Notes under the pieces: generated by a model
Databases searched by the model: none
Seen by the model: only the letters and a program-made list of their open reading frames with translations
What the model was told of the DNA's origin: nothing
NCBI GenBank assembly: GCA_037951105.1
Contig: JBAMJV010002913.1
Span: 1 to 64,000, forward strand
DNA length: 64,000 bases
Direction of reading: 5' to 3'
DNA from: Echinarachnius parma
Lineage: Eukaryota > Echinodermata > Echinoidea > Clypeasteroida > Echinarachniidae
Shown here: in pieces, positions 49,401 through 60,825 of the stretch
Layout of the letters: each line of letters begins with the position of its first letter
Position numbering within the stretch: the stretch's first letter is position 1
Program-made: the position numbers and the translations under genes

Positions 49401-52400
49401 GCTCCCAGCTCCAAGCTTCTAGCTCCCAGCTCCAAGCTTCTAGCTCCCAGCTCCCAGCTCCAAGCTTCTAGCTCCCAGCTCCAAGCTTCTAGCTCCCAGC
49501 TCCAAGCTTCTAGCTCCCAGCTCCAAGCATCTAGCTCCCAGCTCCCAGCTCCAAGCTTCTAGCTCCCAGCTCCAAGCTTCTAGCTCCCAGCTCCAAGCAT
49601 CTAGCTCCCAGCTCCAAACTTCTAGCTCCCAGCTTCAAGCTTCTAGCTCCCAGGTTCAAGCTTCTAGCTCCCAGCTTCTAGCTTCAAGCTTCTAGCTCCC
49701 AGCTCCAAGCTTCTAGCTTCTAGCTCCCAGCTCCAAGCATCTAGCTCCCAGCTCCAAGCATATAGCTCCCAGCTCCAAGCTTCTAGCTCCCAGCTCCAAG
49801 CATCTAGCTCCCAGCTCCAAGCATCTAGCTCCCAGCTTCAAGCATCTAGCTCCCAGCTTCAAGCATCTAGCTCCCAGCTTCAAGCATCTAGCTCCCAGCT
49901 CCAAGCTTCTAGCTCCCAGCTCCAAGCTTCTAGCTCCCAGCTCCAAGCTTCTAGCTCCCAGCTCCAAGCTTCTAGCTCCCAGCTCCAAGCATCTAGCTCC
50001 CAGCTCCAAGCTTCTAGCTCCCAGCTCCCAGCTCCAAGCTTCTAGCTCCCAGCTCCAAGCTTCTAGCTCCCAGCTCCAAGCTTCTAGCTCCCAGCTCCAA
50101 GCTTCTAGCTCCCAGCTCCAAGCTTCTAGCTCCCAGCTCCCAGCTCCAAGCTCCCAGCTCCAAGCTTCTAGCTCCCAGCTCCAAGCTTCTAGCTCCCAGC
50201 TCCCAGCTCCAAGCTTCTAGCTCCAAGCTCCAAGCTTCTAGCTCCCAGCTCCAAGCTTCTAGCTCCCAGCTCCCAGCTCCAAGCTTCTAGCTCCCAGCTC
50301 CAAGCTTCTAGCTCCCAGCTCCAAGCATCTAGCTCCCAGCTCCAAGCTTCTAGCTCCCAGCTCCAAGCTTCTAACTCCCAGCTCCAAGCTTCTAGCTCCC
50401 AGCTCCAAGCTTCTAGCTCCCAGCTCCAAGCTTCTAGCTCCCAGCTCCAAGCTTCTAGCTCCCAGCTCCAAGCTTCTAGCTCCCAGCTCCAAGCTTCTAG
50501 CTCCCAGCTCCAAGCTTCTAGCTCCCAGCTCCAAGCATCTAGCTCCCAGCTCCAAGCTTCTAGCTCCCAGCTCCAAGCTTCTAGCTCCCAGCTCCAAGCT
50601 TCTAGCTCCCAGCTCCCAGCTCCAAGCTTCTAGCTCCCAGCTCCAAGCATCTAGCTCCCAGCTCCAAGCTTCTAGCTCCCAGCTCCAAGCTTCTAGCTCC
50701 TAGCTCCAAGCTTCTAGCTCCCAGCTCCAAGCATCTAGCTCCCAGCTCCAAGCTTCTAGCTCCCAGCTCCAAGCTTCTAGCTCCCAGCTCCCAGCTCCAA
50801 GCTTCTAGCTCCCAGCTCCAAGCTTCCAGCTCCCAGCTCCAAGCTTCTAGCTCCCAGCTCCAAGCTTCTAGCTCCCAGCTCCAAGCTTCTAGCTCCCAGC
50901 TCCAAGCTTCTAGCTCCTAGCTCCAAGCATCTAGCTCCCAGCTCCAAGCTTCTAGCTCCCAGCTCCAAGCATCTAGCTCCCAGCTCCCAGCTCCAAGCTT
51001 CTAGCTCCCAGCTCCAAGCTTCTAGCTCCCAGCTCCAAGCTTCTAGCTCCCAGCTCCAAGCTTCCAGCTCCCAGCTCCAAGCTTCTAGCTCCCAGCTCCA
51101 AGCTTCTAGCTCCTAGCTCCAAGCTTCTAGCTCCCAGCTCCAAGCATCTAGCTCCCAGCTCCCAGCTTCTAGCTCCCAGCTCCAAGCTTCTAGCTCCCAG
51201 CTCCAAGCTTCTAGCTTCTAGCTCCCAGCTCCAAGCTTCTAGCTCCCAGCTCCCAGCTCCAAGCTTCTAGCTCCCAGCTCCCAGCTCCAAGCTTCTAGCT
51301 CCAAGCTCCAATCATCTAGCTCCCAGCTCCAAGCTTCTAGCTCCCAGCTCCCAGCTCCAAGCATCTAGCTCCCAGCTCCAAGCTTCTAGCTCCCAGCTCC
51401 AAGCTTCTAGCTCCCAGCTCCAAGCTTCTAGCTCCCAGCTCCAAGCTTCTAGCTCCCAGCTCCAAGCTTCTAGCTCCCAGCTCCAAGCATCTAGCTCCCA
51501 GCTCCAAGCTTCTAGCTCCCAGCTCCAAGCTCCAAGCTTCTAGCTCCCAGCTCCAAGCTTCTAGCTCCCAGCTCCAAGCTTCTAGCTCCCAGCTCCAAGC
51601 ATCTAGCTCCCAGCTCCAAGCATCTAGCTCCCAGCTCCAAGCATCTAGCTCCCAGCTCCAAGCTTCTAGCTCCCAGCTCCAAGCTTCTAGCTCCCAGCTC
51701 CAAGCTTCTAGCTCCCAGCTCCAAGCATCTAGCTCCCAGCTCCAAGCATCTAGCTCCCAGCTCCAAGCTTCTAGCTCCCAGCTTCTAGCTCCCAGCTCCA
51801 AGCATCTAGCTCCCAGCTCCAAGCATCTAGCTCCCAGCTTCAAGCATCTAGCTCCCAGCTTCAAGCATCTAGCTCCCAGCTTCAAGCATCTAGCTCCCAG
51901 CTCCAAGCTTCTAGCTCCCAGCTCCAAGCTTCTAGCTCCCAGCTCCAAGCTTCTAGCTCCCAGCTCCAAGCTTCTAGCTCCCAGCTCCAAGCATCTAGCT
52001 CCCAGCTCCAAGCTTCTAGCTCCCAGCTCCCAGCTCCAAGCTTCTAGCTCCCAGCTCCAAGCTTCTAGCTCCCAGCTCCAAGCTTCTAGCTCCCAGCTCC
52101 AAGCATCTAGCTCCCAGCTCCAAGCTTCTAGCTCCCAGCTCCAAGCATCTAGCTCCCAGCTCCAAGCTTCTAGCTCCCAGCTCCAAGCATCTAGCTCCCA
52201 GCTCCAAGCTTCTAGCTCCCAGCTCCAAGCTTCTAGCTCCCAGCTCCAAGCTTCTAGCTCCCAGCTCCCAGCTCCAAGCTTCTAGCTCCCAGCTCCCAGC
52301 TCCAAGCTTCTAGCTCCCAGCTCCAAGCTTCTAGCTCCCAGCTCCAAGCTTCTAGCTCCCAGCTCCAAGCTTCTAGCTCCCAGCTCCCAGCTCCAAGCTT

Positions 52401-55400
52401 CTAGCTCCCAGCTCCAAGCTTCTAGCTCCCAGCTCCAAGCTTCTAGCTCCCAGCTCCAAGCATCTAGCTCCCAGCTCCCAGCTCCAAGCTTCTAGCTCCC
52501 AGCTCCAAGCTTCTAGCTCCCAGCTCCAAGCATCTAGCTCCCAGCTCCAAACTCCCTAGCTCCCAGCTTCAAGCTTCTAGCTCCCAGGTTCAAGCTTCTA
52601 GCTCCCAGCTTCTTGCTTCAAGCTTCTAGCTCCCAGCTCCAAGCTTCTAGCTTCTAGCTCCCAGCTCCAAGCATCTAGCTCCCAGCTCCAAGCATATAGC
52701 TCCCAGCTCCAAGCTTCTAGCTCCCAGCTCCAAGCATCTAGCTCCCAGCTCCAAGCATCTAGCTCCCAGCTTCAAGCATCTAGCTCCCAGCTTCAAGCAT
52801 CTAGCTCCCAGCTTCAAGCATCTAGCTCCCAGCTCCAAGCTTCTAGCTCCCAGCTCCAAGCTTCTAGCTCCCAGCTCCAAGCTTCTAGCTCCCAGCTCCC
52901 AGCTCCAAGCTTCTAGCTCCCAGCTCCCAGCTCCAAGCTTCTAGCTCCCAGCTCCAAGCTTCTAGCTCCCAGCTCCAAGCTTCTAGCTCCCAGCTCCAAG
53001 CTTCTAGCTCCCAGCTCCCAGCTCCAAGCTTCTAGCTCCCAGCTCCAAGCTTCTAGCTCCCAGCTCCAAGCTTCTAGCTCCCAGCTCCAAGCATCTAGCT
53101 CCCAGCTCCCAGCTCCAAGCTTCTAGCTCCCAGCTCCAAGCTTCTAGCTCCCAGCTCCAAGCATCTAGCTCCCAGCTCCAAACTTCTAGCTCCCAGCTTC
53201 AAGCTTCTAGCTCCCAGGTTCAAGCTTCTAGCTCCCAGCTTCTAGCTTCAAGCTTCTAGCTCCCAGCTCCAAGCTTCTAGCTTCTAGCTCCCAGCTCCAA
53301 GCATCTAGCTCCCAGCTCCAAGCATATAGCTCCCAGCTCCAAGCTTCTAGCTCCCAGCTCCAAGCATCTAGCTCCCAGCTCCAAGCATCTAGCTCCCAGC
53401 TTCAAGCATCTAGCTCCCAGCTTCAAGCATCTAGCTCCCAGCTTCAAGCATCTAGCTCCCAGCTCCAAGCTTCTAGCTCCCAGCTCCAAGCTTCTAGCTC
53501 CCAGATCCAAGCTTCTAGCTCCCAGCTCCAAGCTTCTAGCTCCCAGCTCCAAGCATCTAGCTCCCAGCTCCAAGCTTCTAGCTCCCAGCTCCCAGCTCCA
53601 AGCTTCTAGCTCCCAGCTCCAAGCTTCTAGCTCCCAGCTCCAAGCTTCTAGCTCCCAGCTCCAAGCTTCTAGCTCCCAGCTCCAAGCTTCTAGCTCCCAG
53701 CTCCAAGCTTCTAGCTCCCAGCTCCCAGCTCCAAGCTCCCAGCTCCAAGCTTCTAGCTCCCAGCTCCAAGCTTCTAGCTCCCAGCTCCCAGCTCCAAGCT
53801 TCTAGCTCCAAGCTCCAAGCTTCTAGCTCCCAGCTCCAAGCTTCTAGCTCCCAGCTCCCAGCTCCAAGCTTCTAGCTCCCAGCTCCAAGCTTCTAGCTCC
53901 CAGCTCCAAGCATCTAGCTCCCAGCTCCAAGCTTCTAGCTCCCAGCTCCAAGCTTCTAGCTCCCAGCTCCAAGCATCTAGCTCCCAGCTCCAAACTTCTA
54001 GCTCCCAGCTTCAAGCATCTACCTCCCAGCTTCAAGCTTCTAGCTCCCAGGTTCAAGCATCTAGCTCCCAGCTTCTAGCTTCTAGCTCCCAGCTCCAAGC
54101 TTCTAGCTCCCAGCTCCAAGCATCTAGCTCCCAGCTCCAAACTTCTAGCTCCCAGCTTCAAGCATCTACCTCCCAGCTTCAAGCTTCTAGCTCCCAGGTT
54201 CAAGCATCTAGCTCCCAGCTTCTAGCTTCAAGCATCTAGCTCCCAGCTTCAAGCATCTACCTCCCAGCTTCAAGCTTCTAGCTCCCAGGTTCAAGCTTCT
54301 AGCTCCCAGCTTCTTGCTTCAAGCTTCTAGCTCCCAGCTCCAAGCTTCTAGCTTCTAGCTCCCAGCTCCAAGCATCTAGCTCCCAGCTCCAAGCATATAG
54401 CTCCCAGCTCCAAGCTTCTAGCTCCCAGCTCCAAGCATCTAGCTCCCAGCTCCAAGCATCTAGCTCCCAGCTTCAAGCATCTAGCTCCCAGCTTCAAGCA
54501 TCTAGCTCCCAGCTTCAAGCATCTAGCTCCCAGCTCCAAGCTTCTAGCTCCCAGCTCCAAGCTTCTAGCTCCCAGCTCCAAGCTTCTAGCTCCCAGCTCC
54601 CAGCTCCAAGCTTCTAGCTCCCAGCTCCCAGCTCCAAGCTTCTAGCTCCCAGCTCCAAGCTTCTAGCTCCCAGCTCCAAGCTTCTAGCTCCCAGCTCCAA
54701 GCTTCTAGCTCCCAGCTCCCAGCTCCAAGCTTCTAGCTCCCAGCTCCAAGCTTCTAGCTCCCAGCTCCAAGCTTCTAGCTCCCAGCTCCAAGCATCTAGC
54801 TCCCAGCTCCCAGCTCCAAGCTTCTAGCTCCCAGCTCCAAGCTTCTAGCTCCCAGCTCCAAGCATCTAGCTCCCAGCTCCAAACTTCTAGCTCCCAGCTT
54901 CAAGCTTCTAGCTCCCAGGTTCAAGCTTCTAGCTCCCAGCTTCTAGCTTCAAGCTTCTAGCTCCCAGCTCCAAGCTTCTAGCTTCTAGCTCCCAGCTCCA
55001 AGCATCTAGCTCCCAGCTCCAAGCATATAGCTCCCAGCTCCAAGCTTCTAGCTCCCAGCTCCAAGCATCTAGCTCCCAGCTCCAAGCATCTAGCTCCCAG
55101 CTTCAAGCATCTAGCTCCCAGCTTCAAGCATCTAGCTCCCAGCTTCAAGCATCTAGCTCCCAGCTCCAAGCTTCTAGCTCCCAGCTCCAAGCTTCTAGCT
55201 CCCAGCTCCAAGCTTCTAGCTCCCAGCTCCAAGCTTCTAGCTCCCAGCTCCAAGCATCTAGCTCCCAGCTCCAAGCTTCTAGCTCCCAGCTCCCAGCTCC
55301 AAGCTTCTAGCTCCCAGCTCCAAGCTTCTAGCTCCCAGCTCCAAGCTTCTAGCTCCCAGCTCCAAGCTTCTAGCTCCCAGCTCCAAGCTTCTAGCTCCCA

Positions 55401-55930
55401 GCTCCAAGCTTCTAGCTCCCAGCTCCCAGCTCCAAGCTCCCAGCTCCAAGCTTCTAGCTCCCAGCTCCAAGCTTCTAGCTCCCAGCTCCCAGCTCCAAGC
55501 TTCTAGCTCCAAGCTCCAAGCTTCTAGCTCCCAGCTCCAAGCTTCTAGCTCCCAGCTCCCAGCTCCAAGCTTCTAGCTCCCAGCTCCAAGCTTCTAGCTC
55601 CCAGCTCCAAGCATCTAGCTCCCAGCTCCAAGCTTCTAGCTCCCAGCTCCAAGCTTCTAGCTCCCAGCTCCAAGCATCTAGCTCCCAGCTCCAAACTTCT
55701 AGCTCCCAGCTTCAAGCATCTACCTCCCAGCTTCAAGCTTCTAGCTCCCAGGTTCAAGCATCTAGCTCCCAGCTTCTAGCTTCTAGCTCCCAGCTCCAAG
55801 CTTCTAGCTCCCAGCTCCAAGCATCTAGCTCCCAGCTCCAAACTTCTAGCTCCCAGCTTCAAGCATCTACCTCCCAGCTTCAAGCTTCTAGCTCCCAGGT
55901 TCAAGCATCTAGCTCCCAGCTTCTAGCTTC
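46434..55930 (+). repeat. Satellite array 9, main part
   Basis: AGCTCCA-type array with nested duplications. About 46770-50330 matches 50350-53900 at offset ~3563 (509 heptamers; one single-base difference, CAGCTGCAG near 47713). Positions 52565-54245 match 54266-55946 at 1701 bp (243 heptamers). Blocks at 49083 and 49713 repeat at 630 bp (90 heptamers). Runs of three AGCTTCA + AGCATCT trimers become frequent to the right. Confidence 0.95.
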
Positions 55931-58740
55931 AAGCATCTAGCTCCCAGCTTCTAGCTTCAAGCTTCTAGCTCCCAGCTTCAAGCATCTAGCTCCCAGCTTC
56001 AAGCTTCTAGCTCCCAGCTTCAAGCTTCTAGCTCCCAGCTTCTAGCTCCCAGCTTCTAGCTTCAAGCTTCTAGCTCCCAGCTTCAAGCTTCTAGCTCCCA
56101 GCTTCAAGCTTCTAGCTCCCAGGTTCAAGCATCTAGCTCCCAGCTTCTAGCTTCAATCATCTAGCTCCCAGCTTCTAGCTTCAAGCTTCTAGCTCCCAGC
56201 TTCAAGCATCTAGCTCCCAGCTTCAAGCTTCTAGCTCCCAGCTTCAAGCTTCTAGCTCCCAGCTTCTAGCTCCCAGCTTCTAGCTTCAAGCTTCTAGCTC
56301 CCAGCTTCAAGCTTCTAGCTCCCAGCTTCTAGCTTCTAGCTCCCAGCTTCAAGCATCTAGCTCCCAGCTTCAAGCTTCTAGCTTCAAGCTTCTAGCTCCC
56401 AGCTTCAAGCTTCTAGCTCCCAGCTTCTAGCTTCAAGCTTCTAGCTCCCAGCTTCAAGCATCTAGCTCCCAGCTTCAAGCTTCTAGCTCCCAGCTTCAAG
56501 CTTCTAGCTCCCAGCTTCAAGCATCTAGCTCCCAGCTTCAAGCTTCTAGCTCCCAGCTTCAAGCTTCTAGCTCCCAGCTTCTAGCTTCAAGCTTCTAGCT
56601 CCCAGCTTCAAGCTTCAAGCTTCTAGCTCCCAGCTTCAAGCTCCTAGCTCCCAGCTTCAAGCATCTAGCTCCCAGCTTCTAGCTTCAAGCTTCTAGCTTC
56701 CAGCTTCTAGCTTCCAGCTTCAAGCTTCTAGCTCCCAGCTTCAAGCTTCTAGCTCCCGGCTTCAAGCATCTAGCTCCCAGCTTCTAGCTTCAAGCTTCTA
56801 GCTCCCAGCTTCAAGCATCTAGCTCCCAGCTTCAAGCTTCTAACTCCCAGCTTCAAGCTTCTAGCTCCCAGCTTCTAGCTTCAAGCTTCTAGCTCCCAGC
56901 TTCAAGCTTCTAGCTCCCAGCTTCAAGCTACTAGCTCCCAGCTTCAAGCATCTAGCTCCCAGCTTCAAGCTTCTAGCTCCTAGCTTCAAGCTTCAAGCTT
57001 CTAGCTCCCAGCTTCAAGCTTCTAGCTCCCAGCTTCAAGCATCTAGCTCCCAGCTTCAAGCTTCTAGCTCCCAGCTTCTAGCTTCAAGCTTCTAGCTCCC
57101 AGCTTCAAGCTTCTACCTCCCAGCTTCAAGCTTCTAGCTCCCAGCTTCAAGCATCTAGCTCCCAGCTTCAAGCTTCTAGCTCCCAGCTTCAAGCATCTAG
57201 CTCCCAGCTTCTAGCTTCAAGCTTCTAGCTCCCAGCTTCAAGCTTCTAGCTCCCAGCTTCTAGCTTCAAGCTTCTAGCTCCCAGCTTCAAGCATCTAGCT
57301 CCCAGCTTCAAGCTTCTAGCTCCCAGCTTCAAGCATCTAGCTCCGAGCTTCAAGCATCTAGCTCCCAGCTTCAAGCTTCTAGCTCCCAGCTTCAAGCTTC
57401 TAGCTCCCAGCTTCAAGCTTCTAGCTCCCAGCTTCTAGCTTCAAGCTTCTAGCTCCCAGCTTCAAGCATCTAGCTTCAAGCATCTAGCTCCCAGCTTCAA
57501 GCTTCTAGCTTCAAGCTTCTAGCTCCCAGCTTCAAGCTTCTAGCTCCCAGCTTCTAGCTTCAAGCTTCTAGCTCCCAGCTTCAAGCATCTAGCTCCCAGC
57601 TTCAAGCTTCTAGCTCCCAGCTTCAAGCTTCTAGCTCCCAGCTTCAAGCATCTAGCTCCCAGCTTCAAGCTTCTAGCTCCCAGCTTCAAGCTTCTAGCTC
57701 CCAGCTTCTAGCTTCAAGCTTCTAGCTCCCAGCTTCAAGCTTCAAGCTTCTAGCTCCCAGCTTCAAGCTCCTAGCTCCCAGCTTCAAGCATCTAGCTCCC
57801 AGCTTCTAGCTTCAAGCTTCTAGCTTCCAGCTTCTAGCTTCCAGCTTCAAGCTTCTAGCTCCCAGCTTCAAGCTTCTAGCTCCCGGCTTCAAGCATCTAG
57901 CTCCCAGCTTCTAGCTTCAAGCTTCTAGCTCCCAGCTTCAAGCATCTAGCTCCCAGCTTCAAGCTTCTAACTCCCAGCTTCAAGCTTCTAGCTCCCAGCT
58001 TCTAGCTTCAAGCTTCTAGCTCCCAGCTTCAAGCTTCTAGCTCCCAGCTTCAAGCTACTAGCTCCCAGCTTCAAGCATCTAGCTCCCAGCTTCAAGCTTC
58101 TAGCTCCTAGCTTCAAGCTTCAAGCTTCTAGCTCCCAGCTTCAAGCTTCTAGCTCCCAGCTTCAAGCATCTAGCTCCCAGCTTCAAGCTTCTAGCTCCCA
58201 GCTTCTAGCTTCAAGCTTCTAGCTCCCAGCTTCAAGCTTCTACCTCCCAGCTTCAAGCTTCTAGCTCCCAGCTTCAAGCATCTAGCTCCCAGCTTCAAGC
58301 TTCTAGCTCCCAGCTTCAAGCATCTAGCTCCCAGCTTCTAGCTTCAAGCTTCTAGCTCCCAGCTTCAAGCTTCTAGCTCCCAGCTTCTAGCTTCAAGCTT
58401 CTAGCTCCCAGCTTCAAGCATCTAGCTCCCAGCTTCAAGCTTCTAGCTCCCAGCTTCAAGCATCTAGCTCCGAGCTTCAAGCATCTAGCTCCCAGCTTCA
58501 AGCTTCTAGCTCCCAGCTTCAAGCTTCTAGCTCCCAGCTTCAAGCTTCTAGCTCCCAGCTTCTAGCTTCAAGCTTCTAGCTCCCAGCTTCAAGCATCTAG
58601 CTCCCAGCTTCAAGCTTCTAGCTCCCAGCTCCCAGCTTCAAGCTTCTAGCTCCCAGCTTCAAGCTTCTAGCTCCCAGCTTCTAGCTTCAAGCTTCTAGCT
58701 CCCAGCTTCAAGCATCTAGCTCCCAGCTTCAAGCATCTAG
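55931..58740 (+). repeat. Satellite array 9, AGCTTCA-variant terminal domain
   Basis: The AGCTCCA heptamer is almost fully replaced by AGCTTCA, so units read AGCTTCA + AGCTTCT + AGCTCCC, with frequent extra AGCTTCT heptamers. An 1127-bp (161-heptamer) tandem duplication joins 56351-57477 to 57478-58605. Markers are AGCTCCTAGC (56639 and 57766), TCCCGGC (56754 and 57881) and CTCCGAGC (57341 and 58468). Confidence 0.95.
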
Positions 58741-59865
58741 CATCTCTTGGGGTGACCTCTCTGAGCAACCATGCAGCCTGTTAGCTCCGTGTATCTCTTG
58801 GGGGTGATCTCTGAGCATCCATCTAGTCTGTGGGCTACGTGCATCTCTTAGGATGACCTCTGAACATCCATGCAGCCTGTGGGCTCAGTGTTGCTCTTCG
58901 GGTGATCTCTCTGAGCATTCATGCAGTCTCTGGGCTCCTTGCATCTCTTGGGGGTGACCTCTCTGAGCATCCATGCAGCCCCTGGCTCCATGTATCTCTT
59001 GGGGTGACCTCTCTGAGCAACCATGCAGTCTGTGGGCTTCGTGCATCTCTTGGGGGTGACCTCTCTGAGAATCCATGCAGTCTTTGGGCTCCGTGCATCT
59101 CTTGGGGTGACTTCTCTGAGCATCCATGCAGTCTGTGGGCTTCGTGCATCTCTTTGGGTGAACTCTCTGAGCCTCCATGCAGTCTGTGGGCTCCGTGCAT
59201 CTCTTGGGGTGACCTCTCTGAGCATCCATGCAGTCTGTGGGCTCCGTGCATCTCTTGAAGGTGACCTCTCTGAGCATCCATGCAGTCTGTTGGCTCCATG
59301 CATCTCTTGGGGTGACCTCTCTGAGCATCCATGAAGTCTTTGGGCTCCGTGCATCTCTTGGGGGTGACCTCTCTGAGCATCCATGCAGTCTGTGGGCTCC
59401 ATGCATCTCTTGGGGTGACCTCTCTGAGCATCCATGCAGTCTGTGGGCTTCGTGCATCTCTTGGGGCTGACCTCTGAGAATCCATGTAGTCTTTGGGCTC
59501 CGTGCATCTCTTGGGGTGACCTCTTTGAGCATCCATGCAGTCTATGGGCTTCGTGCATCTCTTGGGGTGACCTCTCTGAGCATCCATGCAGTCTGTGGGC
59601 TCCGTGCATCTCTTGAAGGTGACCTCTGAGCATCCATGCAGTCTGTTGGCTCCATGCATCTCTTGGGGTGACCTCTCTGAGCAACCATGCAGTCTCCTGG
59701 CTCCGTTTATCTCTTAGGGGTGACCTCTCTGAGCAACCATGCAGTCTCCTGGCTCCGTGTATCTCTTGGGGTGACTTCTCTGAGCATCCATGCAGTCTGT
59801 GGGCTTCGTGCATCTCTTGGGGCTGACCTCTCTGAGAATCCATGCAATCTGTGGGCTTTGTGCAT
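58741..59865 (+). repeat. 51-bp minisatellite
   Basis: About 22 copies of a 51-52-bp unit running GACCTCTCTGAGCATCCATG, then CAGTCTGTGGGCTCCGTGC, then ATCTCTTGGGGT. Length varies by one base in the G run and there are substitutions throughout. The unit is unrelated to the heptamer satellite, but the junction shares GCATCT. The - strand holds overlapping open frames of 344, 246 and 215 codons in different frames. Because the unit lacks stops and slips by one base, I do not call them genes. Confidence 0.9.
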
Positions 59866-59968
59866 TCGGAGGAGTCAGACAAAGGAGTCAGACGGATGAG
59901 GCAGACGGATGAGGCAGACGGATGAGTCAGACGGAGGAGGCAGATGGTTGATGCAGACGGATGAGTCA
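59866..59968 (+). repeat. 13-bp minisatellite (GACGGATGAGKCA)
   Basis: About eight units, with starts at 59878, 59891, 59904, 59917, 59930, 59943 and 59956 and a partial copy before them. Where units end in GTCA the text reads GTCAGACGGA, one base from the GTCGGACGGA core repeated in the TIR element. The array abuts the first recognisable exon of the gene relic. Its last unit supplies the TCAG immediately before that exon. Confidence 0.85.
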
Positions 59969-59969
59969 G

Positions 59970-60186
59970 AAAGAATTACAAATCCAGCATCTCCAAACGA
60001 ACGGGGAATCAGCCCAGCTGGCTGCCCATAAAGAGCATCTTGATGCTGTCATGACAGAGGAGGTACTACCAGGAGGAATCGGCGGCAGCATGCAAAAGTA
60101 TCGCCGCAACTCCATCCAAGCTTGGACCACATGCCCCCTGTTCTAGGACTAGGAAGATTCACTACAGCTTCGATTACGCTCAACAG
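59970..60186 (+). pseudogene. Relic exon 1 (first recognisable)
   Basis: Begins in the frame reading KELQIQHLQ and continues to AAHKEHLDAV. It then moves by one base near 60054-60060 into the frame reading YYQEESAAACK and ends IHYSFDYAQQ before GTAGAT. The later frame meets TGA at 60052-60054 if followed upstream. Hence an extra base is inferred. The true 5' end is unknown; an ATG in frame lies at 59961, inside the 13-bp repeat. Confidence 0.55.
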
Positions 60187-60373
60187 GTAGATTTCTATTA
60201 TTTTTGTTCATTCTATGATTAAAATTTACATACGCAAAATTCTGAATTCCAATTCTGCAATATCATATCAATCATGACATGACTGGCACTTATTATACTG
60301 GCAATTATAATACGATGCCATTTATATTTCTTGTGTGGTATAATCTTTTTATTTTGTTTATTAAATCACACAG

Positions 60374-60479
60374 GTTCACTTTCCATCCAACCCTCAACAG
60401 CCTGGCCCCATCTATTTCCTCACCCCACAGAAGTGTGTGATCTTTAATTGGAGTCCACTGCGAAGGAGTTCCTCAGCAG
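60374..60479 (+). pseudogene. Relic exon 2
   Basis: Opens in phase 0 after ACACAG with VHFPSNPQQPGPIYFLTPQK. An extra A near 60446 changes frame, after which GVHCEGVPQQ is read to the donor CAG/GTTAG. The length of 106 nt is one more than a whole number of codons, as expected for a single-base gain in a phase 0-0 exon. Confidence 0.65.
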
Positions 60480-60825
60480 GTTAGAACAAAATAAAAATAT
60501 TTAATTATAGTCAAATATGAGTAATTAATTGGTGAAACGAGTTCCCTTGATTACACGACTTAGTGTATCCCCAATAAGAGCGGCCTGTCACATCCTTCAA
60601 GACAATATGAGAACTAATTTAGACCTATGCCAAAATGGACAGATATGCTTTCAATTGTGTTGTGTGCAAATGTTAAATGTCAATTACATGTAGAAGGTTA
60701 AGATACATAGTAATTCAAAAGATGAATACCAATACTAATTTCATCAACCTCTCTCTTGGATGTAATTGGTAAATATTGAAAATTGTGAATATTACATTGT
60801 TTTATTTTGTTTTCTTTCTAATAAG

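Noticed and set aside
30443..58740. CRISPR-like regular repeat array
   Set aside because: Units are contiguous with no unique spacers, and the setting is eukaryotic with introns and MITEs.
1..58740. Telomeric or rDNA-type repeat
   Set aside because: No TTAGGG-like arrays and no rRNA-like sequence were seen. A centromeric role cannot be judged from sequence alone.
58848..59882. 344-codon - strand frame over the 51-bp minisatellite
   Set aside because: Two other - strand frames are open over the same bases and the + strand is open in parts too. One-base unit slips show no frame constraint.
60187..60373. Intron 1 as a MITE insertion, because it is also 187 bp long
   Set aside because: It has none of the CAGGGAAACCCC termini or TA flanks, so the equal length is coincidence.
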